From NCBI GenBank assembly GCA_003516705.1, contig DPCJ01000162.1:706-11095 (forward strand): 10,390 nt of DNA, read 5' to 3'. Both the position numbers and the translations under genes were made by a program. The notes below the pieces were generated by a model. It saw only the letters and a program-made list of their open reading frames with translations. It was not told the DNA's origin and did not search any database. The DNA is from Prolixibacteraceae bacterium. GTDB lineage: Bacteria; Bacteroidota; Bacteroidia; Bacteroidales; Prolixibacteraceae. Shown here one piece after another: positions 1 through 5,993 of this stretch (positions within the stretch are counted from its first letter, which is position 1; each line of letters opens with the position of its first letter).

Positions 1-1419
1 CTGAGGAGAAAGTTTGATTTTGCCTGTCATCAATTCAGGGCGGTTAAAATTCAAAAGATAATCATCGTAAAAACCCGGGTGTTTTTGTGGCAAAACAAAT
101 GGTTTACCCACTTTGCCAGTCGGCTCAACGTAAGCAATAAAAGTACGAGTATGCACACCATCGAGCCGACGGCTGCTGAAAATCAGCCACCTTCCGTTGG
201 TTGACCATGAGTGATAACTTTCTGTTTCACTGCTGTTCAGTCCTTCAGGTTTAATAATTTGTTGTTTTTCAATATCGAAAAGATATATGTCGCTGGTTTT
301 GTGGTGAATGGTAAAGTACCCGTAATTTGTCATGCAAAAAGCAATAAACCGCCCGTCGGGTGAGGTACGCGGGAAGGTGATACTTTGGCCTGTTTTGCCG
401 GCTGAAATAACTGTATCGGCTTCACCCCAAACATTGTCATCCACATTATAAGGAATTTTCATCAGGCTGTAGCGGGTTATCATTCTTGCTGAATCGTCAA
501 CGGCTTCGGGAGCACTTATAAAATAAAGCGTTTTGCCGTCAGCCGACCATTCAGGCAGATTTTCACGGCTTCGTGTTGAGACAGCCGGAGTAGTTGTAAT
601 CTGATGACTTTCTGTGTCATAAACAATCAGATCAGAATATTTATCACTTACCTCGTTACTCTGATTTTTAAAAATGTGGAAATTTTGATTGATCTTGTTC
701 ACTGAAAAAGCAATGTGCCGGCCATTGGGATGCCAGTTTCCATAAGCAGCTGAAGCCAGTGTGTAATCGGTCTTGGTTTCAACTTTTTCGAGTTTACCAT
801 TATTATATATAACCGTTCCCGGGTATTTTGCCCTGATGTGAAACATCATTTTATCAGGATTATTCCGGCTGAAAGAATGACAATTGACACAAGCTCCACC
901 CACTGATTTATTCTCAATAATCACTTCTTCTTCAAAATTCCCGAGGTTGCGCTGGTACAGCCCCATATCAAACCATAAAACATAAGCAGAGTTTATCAGC
1001 CGGTAGGCCAGATAGCTGTCAATCGTCTCATTGGCAACTTTATTTACAATTGGATTGAATCTTTTCCACTGGCCGCCGTTACTCACAAAAACTTCGGTTT
1101 TCACCTCTCCTCCCCGATTGTTATCAAGTATTTTTCGCCACTTTTTTTCATCTATTCCGATTGCAGGCGAATTTGATGAGATTGTCAGCGGTTTACTACC
1201 TGCACCAGTGATTTGCACAATATATTTGTCGCCTTTCTCTTCTATGCTGAAGTTCAGGGGTGCAATATTGGGCGGAATTGTTGCTCCTGAATAATCAGGT
1301 GAAATCACAGGAGTTCTGGATTCTGAAACTGCATTTTCAGGTAATTCGGGTCTGGAACATGAAAGCAGCACCATTGTAAAAAACTGCAGGAGAAACAGCT
1401 GATATAATTTGAATTTCAT
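1..1419 (-). CDS. Heme-motif (CxxCH) lipoprotein with TolB/PD40-like beta-propeller, partial at left edge
   Basis: An uninterrupted minus-strand frame of 473 codons starts with ATG at 1419-1417 and leaves the window at base 1, so the C-terminus is missing. The N-terminus is a lipoprotein signal (MKFKLYQLFLLQFFTMVLLSC) with the lipid cysteine at residue 21. Residues about 22-150 hold a proline-rich linker and a small uncharacterised domain. A single c-type heme motif CVNCH lies at residues 177-181 (bases 877-891). It is followed by four PD40-type blade motifs of the W/P-x-x-D/N-G form near residues 229, 291, 353 and 405, spaced 52-62 residues apart as expected for successive propeller blades. 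Proteins of this kind in Bacteroidota are often labelled TolB-like or 'cytochrome c biosynthesis protein', but nothing here shows a role in cytochrome assembly. It is probably an envelope lipoprotein, with the heme attached in the periplasm if it is attached at all. The upstream neighbour on the same strand is the polytopic membrane protein; the gap between them is 188 bases. The fold is reasonably sure, the function is unknown. Confidence 0.85.
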   Translation of the reverse strand, partial: MKFKLYQLFLLQFFTMVLLSCSRPELPENAVSESRTPVISPDYSGATIPPNIAPLNFSIEEKGDKYIVQITGAGSKPLTISSNSPAIGIDEKKWRKILDNNRGGEVKTEVFVSNGGQWKRFNPIVNKVANETIDSYLAYRLINSAYVLWFDMGLYQRNLGNFEEEVIIENKSVGGACVNCHSFSRNNPDKMMFHIRAKYPGTVIYNNGKLEKVETKTDYTLASAAYGNWHPNGRHIAFSVNKINQNFHIFKNQSNEVSDKYSDLIVYDTESHQITTTPAVSTRSRENLPEWSADGKTLYFISAPEAVDDSARMITRYSLMKIPYNVDDNVWGEADTVISAGKTGQSITFPRTSPDGRFIAFCMTNYGYFTIHHKTSDIYLFDIEKQQIIKPEGLNSSETESYHSWSTNGRWLIFSSRRLDGVHTRTFIAYVEPTGKVGKPFVLPQKHPGFYDDYLLNFNRPELMTGKIKLSPQ

Positions 1420-1607
1420 GTGTACAAAATATAAAAGTTACTGATTGGTTGTCGGTTATGCTTTGTCTCTTTTATCCACATTCTCACCCGATGTAACCTG
1501 CCTGACGGCAAGGCAGGCTCACATGTGGTTTGTTTAATTGTGTTTCCCAACAAATCGGGACAAGTCGTGTTTTTCTGCAAACAGGTTCGTTTCATTTTGT
1601 TTCTGAA
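1420..1607. other. Intergenic gap between the two minus-strand genes
   Basis: These 188 bases separate the stop of the membrane-protein gene from the start of the propeller lipoprotein gene. No ORF of note is visible. The only clear structure is the GC-rich hairpin at 1491-1524. On the minus strand the sequence just before the lipoprotein ATG is A/T-rich (TATATTTTG ending about 6 bases upstream), which is one base off the Bacteroidota -7 consensus, so an own promoter for the lipoprotein gene is possible but not shown. The gap is longer than usual within an operon, yet no intrinsic terminator with a T-run is present. Confidence 0.6.
1491..1524. repeat. GC-rich intergenic hairpin, possible repetitive element
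   Basis: CCTGCCT at 1497-1503 and AGGCAGG at 1511-1517 are perfect inverted arms of 7 bases around a 7-base loop (GACGGCA). An outer pair ATGT (1491-1494) and ACAT (1521-1524) extends the stem across a small internal loop. The element is much more GC-rich than the surrounding intergenic DNA. No T-run follows on either strand, so it does not look like an intrinsic terminator. Short GC-rich palindromes of this type are commonly dispersed between genes in bacterial genomes; only one copy is seen here, so its repetitive nature is inference. Confidence 0.5.
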
Positions 1608-3437
1608 TTAATAGTTTGCTTCTGAGGGACGGGTTTCAACCTGCACTTTTGTTACTAACGGACTGGAAAACAAAACATAATACCAGTAAGATTCCCTGAA
1701 TGCTTCGGTTGCCTGTCTGGCTTTCTGTTTGTCACCTTTTGCACTTTGCATAAGTTTTGCAAAATCGTTGAATCGCTCCTTTGTGTTGGCAGAAAGACTG
1801 AAACTTTTCAGGAACTCGTTATCAGGACGTTGTGAGAGAAACAGAATCACCGCTTCCTCAATTACCAAAGGTAATTTCTTATAACCCGCTTTTGGAAAAT
1901 ATTCCATGTGTTTGGAAAACGCAGCCAAATCGTGCTCCATCAGGTCGAACGCAATTAAATAATCGAAAGCCTTTTTGTTACCCGGATTTTTTTCAAGCAA
2001 ACCAACCAGTTTATCACGAGGTGTGAGAAAAATTCCTTCGGGTTTATTTGATAGTTTTCTTTTTTCAGCAATAATTGGGTTACCAGCAGCAGTCTCCGGG
2101 TTTTCAATCAAAGGCATCATTTCGTTTATCCATTTTTCCCCGTTTGGATTTGCCATTAAAACATTTCCAAATGTTTTGGCTGAATTATAGTTTTCCAGAA
2201 TTATGCTGTTAATTGTTAATCGCGACAAAACCCTTGGACTAAAATGCATCAATGTTTGAGCTTCAAAAGCAAATCGTTGCGATTCATCTATATTTCCAAG
2301 GTCGAAGTACAAATCACTGCTGGCAAGAGCAACTTCTGAAGTAAATGGTTTGTCCAGAAATAAACCCTGTATCCCCAATAATTGAGGGTAATTAAAAAGT
2401 TTATCAAGCATTTCATTTTTGTACGAAATCGCCCGGTTGTACTGAAAGTTGATCATTCTGTCATAGTCATCCACCTGCCCGGTCAATTCAATAACTTTAT
2501 CCCATTCCCCCATATGAGCGTAGTAATCAATCTCGGCTTTAATTTTACTTTGTGGCTTATATACAAGAAACCAGATTGAAGTAAAACCAATCACAATCAA
2601 AACAACTGGTAAGAATTGCAGAATTTTCTTTTTGTGATTTATACTTTTTAAACCCGTAAATTTTGAACTGACGATTGAAATAAGAATTATCAACGGAATA
2701 ATAAAATAGGTGGCTTTAAAAAAAATGGACTGATTATACCTCAACATTGGTGCAACATCGGGTGTTGCTTTTAAAAATGCCTGTTCGATAGAAACAGAAA
2801 AAACAAATTTGTAAAAAAGAACTGGTATAAAAAACGAAAACAGAGCAAGCGTCGAAATCACAAACAGCTGAATCTTTCGTGGCTTTGTCAAAGCTAAAAG
2901 TGATGAAGAAATAATGTAAACCAGAAAGTAAGTACCACCACTGATGTAATATAAAATAATGGCGGACAGCAGAATAAAAACAGACTTCACTTTTTCGGAA
3001 TGTCTGAAAAATTGCTCCGAATACAAAAACAATAATACAATAGTAAAATTAAGTATGACAGAGAAATAGAATCGATAATCGATTAACAATGCAACCATCG
3101 CAATTGGGAAAATGCAAATAAGAATTGAATTAATGAGTACATTCTTTGATATTGAAACAGATATTTTCCACAGAAAAAAAAGAGAAACGGTTAGTGCAGC
3201 AATAATAATAAGGCTGCCAAAAACTCTTGAGGTGAAAAACTGCGAAAGTAAAAGCGCAAAATATTCCACAGTACCTCCGGCAAATCCCAAATAGTATTTC
3301 AAAAAGCCTGAATCTGAAAGCCAGGCTATTTGCTGGATATGATAATGCAATTCAGGATTAAGAAAGTAAATAAAAACAGCGGAAAACAGAATGCTGGAAA
3401 TAATAGTTATAAATTCAGGTTTAAGCTTCTTGCTCAT
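1608..3437 (-). CDS. DUF6057-like polytopic membrane protein with TPR-like C-terminal half
   Basis: This 609-residue protein starts at ATG 3437-3435 (MSKKLKPEF). A TTG nine codons upstream is in frame, but it lies about where transcription should begin if the -7 element at 3472-3479 is used, so the ATG is preferred. The N-terminal half is hydrophobic, with about nine predicted membrane helices near residues 10-26, 72-92, 100-119, 124-138, 152-165, 169-183, 189-212, 240-256 and 274-293. Residues about 295-609 are soluble and rich in paired helices of TPR style, for example DYYAHMGEWDKVIELT near 304-319 and SSDLYFDLGNIDESQRFAFEA near 373-393. A YWYYVLF segment at 584-590 precedes the C-terminus. 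The architecture resembles the Bacteroidota family DUF6057, assigned from memory of length and layout; function is unknown. It is divergent from the fasciclin/SusCD operon and lies upstream of the heme-motif propeller lipoprotein on the same strand, so the two may act together. Probably an inner-membrane protein. Confidence 0.85.
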   Translation of the reverse strand: MSKKLKPEFITIISSILFSAVFIYFLNPELHYHIQQIAWLSDSGFLKYYLGFAGGTVEYFALLLSQFFTSRVFGSLIIIAALTVSLFFLWKISVSISKNVLINSILICIFPIAMVALLIDYRFYFSVILNFTIVLLFLYSEQFFRHSEKVKSVFILLSAIILYYISGGTYFLVYIISSSLLALTKPRKIQLFVISTLALFSFFIPVLFYKFVFSVSIEQAFLKATPDVAPMLRYNQSIFFKATYFIIPLIILISIVSSKFTGLKSINHKKKILQFLPVVLIVIGFTSIWFLVYKPQSKIKAEIDYYAHMGEWDKVIELTGQVDDYDRMINFQYNRAISYKNEMLDKLFNYPQLLGIQGLFLDKPFTSEVALASSDLYFDLGNIDESQRFAFEAQTLMHFSPRVLSRLTINSIILENYNSAKTFGNVLMANPNGEKWINEMMPLIENPETAAGNPIIAEKRKLSNKPEGIFLTPRDKLVGLLEKNPGNKKAFDYLIAFDLMEHDLAAFSKHMEYFPKAGYKKLPLVIEEAVILFLSQRPDNEFLKSFSLSANTKERFNDFAKLMQSAKGDKQKARQATEAFRESYWYYVLFSSPLVTKVQVETRPSEANY

Positions 3438-3471
3438 GTTATATTTATTAACTTTTAAATGCAAACTTCTG

Positions 3472-3479
3472 CAAATTTA
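3472..3479 (-). promoter_or_regulatory. Candidate -7 promoter element for the membrane-protein gene
   Basis: Read on the minus strand this is TAAATTTG, an exact match to the Bacteroidota -7 consensus TAnnTTTG. It would start transcription about 25-30 bases before the ATG at 3437. No convincing -33 TTG/TTTG is seen at the usual spacing, so the call rests on the octamer, its position and its strand. Confidence 0.4.
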
Positions 3480-3595
3480 AACTTCTTTTCATGTGAATAT
3501 TAATTCTGATAATTGAGGTGGTACTTAAAAAATGACGTTCAGAATGGACCAGAACGGCAACTGAATGTGATTGAAATCAATTTAAATCAGCTTAT

Positions 3596-3610
3596 TTGCA
3601 TCAGATTCAA
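3596..3610. promoter_or_regulatory. Candidate operator dyad upstream of the fasciclin/SusCD operon
   Basis: TTGCATCAGATTCAA is an odd-length dyad of the form TTGnATC-A-GATnCAA, with six of seven base pairs symmetric about base 3603. It lies about 60 bases upstream of the -7 element at 3668-3675, a place suited to an activator or repressor site. No regulator gene is present in the window to pair it with, and a symmetric 15-mer could arise by chance. Confidence 0.3.
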
Positions 3611-3617
3611 CGCTTTA

Positions 3618-3650
3618 AAAAAGTTAATAAATATTAAAATTTAACTTTTT
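3618..3650. promoter_or_regulatory. Perfect 10-base inverted repeat overlapping the expected -33 region
   Basis: AAAAAGTTAA (3618-3627) and TTAACTTTTT (3641-3650) are exact reverse complements separated by 13 A/T bases. The right arm ends 17 bases before the -7 element at 3668, so it covers the place where the -33 element should be. It lies upstream of the predicted transcription start, which argues for a DNA-level operator or bent DNA and against an RNA attenuator. The low-complexity A/T composition lowers the weight of the match. Confidence 0.35.
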
Positions 3651-3667
3651 CGTTTTAAGAATTCTAA

Positions 3668-3675
3668 TAAATTTG
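3668..3675 (+). promoter_or_regulatory. Candidate -7 promoter element of the fasciclin/SusCD operon
   Basis: TAAATTTG exactly matches the Bacteroidota -7 consensus TAnnTTTG and lies 24 bases before the ATG at 3700. This predicts a 5' leader of about 15-20 bases. The -33 position is T-rich (TTTTTCG) without a clean TTTG. The octamer contains the in-frame TTG at 3673, which rules that codon out as a start if the promoter is real. Confidence 0.5.
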
Positions 3676-3699
3676 GATGTTTTTGAAATTCTAAAGATT

Positions 3700-5970
3700 A
3701 TGAATAAACCGATAAAACTTTTACTGGCTGCTATTGTAGTGGTTAGTCTATTGGGGATAACAGGATGCGTAGATCACCAGGAACGTTTTGAAGAGCCCCC
3801 GTGGCTTGGTGGTTCAAGTATCGAAACCCTTCAGGAAAGAGGTAATTATACCATCTTTTTGAAACTCATGGAAAAGGCCAATTACACCGAACCTATTTCC
3901 AAGCAACTCTTTACACTTTTTGTGCCTGATGATGAGGCATTTGAAAAGTATTTCCAAACGATTGGCAAGAATTCGGTTGACGATCTTTCAAAGGAAGAAG
4001 CTGTGTCGCTTTTTACCTTGCATGTATTGCGCAATCCGAGATCAAGGGATCAATTGGTATATGAATATGCATGGGCTGAAGAACAAGGACCTCATAATCA
4101 GCAAACCGCTGGAGGAGGTTATGTTTATGTACCACAAGGTGAATATGCTTCACTTTTCCACAGAAAGCCAACGCCAAGTACATCAACTCCTTACCCTGAA
4201 AAAGTACTTTATTCGCCACCGGCGATGGTTGGACAAGAATTATTGATGTACACAGGTGTTAAAAACGTCCCGCTTTTTACCGAAGAATTTTTTCGTGATT
4301 TTGGAGGCGCTGCTGATGGGTCAGACTATCTGGCAATGTTCCCTGGAAGTACCTGGAAAAAAGATTATACTCCAGATTTAAAAGGGATGAACTGGCACAA
4401 TGCACAGGTTCTGACAAATATACCCGATCCGGAACAACCCGAGAAAAAGGAACTTGAAGTTCGTACAGCAAGTGGATTTATCTATTTTGTTGACAGGGTG
4501 GTAGGTCCGATGCCAAGTATTGAAGAGTATATGAGGGCAAATCCTGACAAATACGGTTTGTATTATGATATTCTTCAGCGTTTTGCACAATACGGAAATA
4601 CAAAAGTTGACGAACAAAACCGGGTATTATATCGGAAGAGCTATGACGAAGTTTTTGATCTTGCACACGAAAGAGGACCTTCGACAAACGAGGCTGTTCC
4701 GCCACAAAATATGTGGACAGCATTTTTGCCAACCAACGATGCACTGCAAAATTATCTTGACAACACTGTTCTTAAATATTATTCATCTATTGATGAAATT
4801 CCACGTGTTACATTGTTTTACATTCTACAAACCCAGCTGTCAAGTAGAATGGTTACTATTTCGAACCTCAAAAAGGGCTACTTCAACTCTTTTGGCGATG
4901 CGATGAACATTCCGATGTCTGATATTGGACAAGGGTTTATGTGTAGCAATGGAGTGGTATATGAATCGAAAAAAGTACTTGAACCAAACGTGTTTACCTG
5001 TGTACCGGGGTTGTTATTTATCGATAAAAACTACTCAACACTTCTCTACGTATTGAGAGAAACTGACATGTTAAATACACTTTCCAATCCTGATTCTCAT
5101 GTTACCCTCTTTGCTTCAACTAATGAACAATTGGAAGCCTATGGTATAAGGTATAATGCCACTAATAATATTGTTGAATTCAGAAGTCCGGTAAATGGGA
5201 ACTGGAGTCCGATGAACGCAACTGAGCTGACAATTTTTGCACAGGATCAGATACACAAAGGAACTATTGACAATTTTAGCGGAGAAGATAATTTCGTTGA
5301 AGTTTCATCTGGTAATTATGTCAGGTATGGCGATAACAAAATTGCCGGTTCCGAAAACGATTTCAATGGACAGGCAGCTAATGTTGAAGAAATAATCGAA
5401 AACGAAAGAAATGGGTACCTCATCAAAGTGGACAGACCTGTGACATCAAGACTGGTTATGGGCGACTATATTTTTAATGACCCTGATGTGTCAGAATTTA
5501 AACAGCTTTTATTAGATGCAAAACTACTGAGAAAAGCGCAGGTTACTGAAACAAAAGAAATCTATTACAATCTGGCATTTTTGGCGGCTGACAAGTTGTG
5601 GACAGGATTCATTCCAACTAATGCAGCCATGCAGAAAGCAAGAGAAGAAGGAATAATCCCGGCGAAATTTCCCACTTCAACCGGAGGCAAAGATTCTATC
5701 AACAGCTTTATCATGTATCACTTCCTTAAAGGTAATGTGGTATTTGATGATGGTAATAAATCCGGCACTTTTAATACCAACAGAACTTACAAAAGCGACG
5801 ACGGTAAAACTACATTATACTCCACAATGGCTATAACAAATGAACCTAAAAATCTTTCTATTTTCGATGCTTCGGAACAGACAGTAGTGCTTGACCATGC
5901 CAAAGCCAATATACTGGTAAGAAAAGGTGTTTGTCATAAAATTGACACTGTTTTAAAGTATTATAAATAG
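3700..5970 (+). CDS. Lipoprotein with four fasciclin (FAS1) domains
   Basis: The 756-residue product begins at ATG 3700; an in-frame TTG at 3673 falls inside the -7 promoter element and is not used as the start. The signal peptide ends in a lipobox ITGC with the lipid cysteine at residue 23, followed by an acidic stretch (VDHQERFEE), consistent with lipidation and possible surface display. Four FAS1 H1-type motifs are visible: TLFVPDDEAF (72-81), TAFLPTNDAL (340-349), TLFASTNEQL (469-478) and TGFIPTNAAM (635-644). Each is followed by a domain-closing motif such as GFIYFVDRV (259-267), SNGVVYESKKVL (416-426), NGYLIKVDRP (571-580) and GVCHKIDTVL (743-752). The first domain is unusually long, with roughly 90 extra residues between its two motifs (about 117-230), rich in Tyr, Pro and Thr. 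FAS1 domains are adhesion or ligand-binding modules. The stop is 23 bases before susC, so it is probably the first gene of the operon and an accessory surface protein of the SusCD system. Confidence 0.92.
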   Translation: MNKPIKLLLAAIVVVSLLGITGCVDHQERFEEPPWLGGSSIETLQERGNYTIFLKLMEKANYTEPISKQLFTLFVPDDEAFEKYFQTIGKNSVDDLSKEEAVSLFTLHVLRNPRSRDQLVYEYAWAEEQGPHNQQTAGGGYVYVPQGEYASLFHRKPTPSTSTPYPEKVLYSPPAMVGQELLMYTGVKNVPLFTEEFFRDFGGAADGSDYLAMFPGSTWKKDYTPDLKGMNWHNAQVLTNIPDPEQPEKKELEVRTASGFIYFVDRVVGPMPSIEEYMRANPDKYGLYYDILQRFAQYGNTKVDEQNRVLYRKSYDEVFDLAHERGPSTNEAVPPQNMWTAFLPTNDALQNYLDNTVLKYYSSIDEIPRVTLFYILQTQLSSRMVTISNLKKGYFNSFGDAMNIPMSDIGQGFMCSNGVVYESKKVLEPNVFTCVPGLLFIDKNYSTLLYVLRETDMLNTLSNPDSHVTLFASTNEQLEAYGIRYNATNNIVEFRSPVNGNWSPMNATELTIFAQDQIHKGTIDNFSGEDNFVEVSSGNYVRYGDNKIAGSENDFNGQAANVEEIIENERNGYLIKVDRPVTSRLVMGDYIFNDPDVSEFKQLLLDAKLLRKAQVTETKEIYYNLAFLAADKLWTGFIPTNAAMQKAREEGIIPAKFPTSTGGKDSINSFIMYHFLKGNVVFDDGNKSGTFNTNRTYKSDDGKTTLYSTMAITNEPKNLSIFDASEQTVVLDHAKANILVRKGVCHKIDTVLKYYK

Positions 5971-5993
5971 TATAAAGCCTAACCTGATCTAAA

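Noticed and set aside
1031..1294. Plus-strand open frame of 87 codons
   Set aside because: It lies wholly antisense to the propeller lipoprotein gene, whose frame carries the recognisable motifs; no family resemblance in the plus-strand product.
1421..1431. Promoter TATATTTTG before the propeller lipoprotein gene
   Set aside because: The spacing is one base off TAnnTTTG, no -33 element is seen, and it would leave almost no leader; mentioned only as a possibility.
1540..1565. Possible terminator for the membrane-protein gene (TCCC/GGGA hairpin)
   Set aside because: The stem is only four to five pairs and no T-run follows on the minus strand.
3438..3464. N-terminal extension of the membrane protein from an in-frame TTG (nine extra residues)
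   Set aside because: The TTG sits where transcription should start from the -7 element at 3472-3479, and the ATG at 3437 is followed by a normal N-terminus.
3673..3699. N-terminal extension of the FAS1 lipoprotein from an in-frame TTG
   Set aside because: The TTG is part of the -7 octamer at 3668-3675, and the ATG at 3700 gives a standard lipoprotein signal peptide.
5932..5936. Second heme motif in the FAS1 protein (GVCHK near its C-terminus)
   Set aside because: Only one cysteine is present, so it is not CxxCH; the segment is the normal closing motif of the fourth FAS1 domain.
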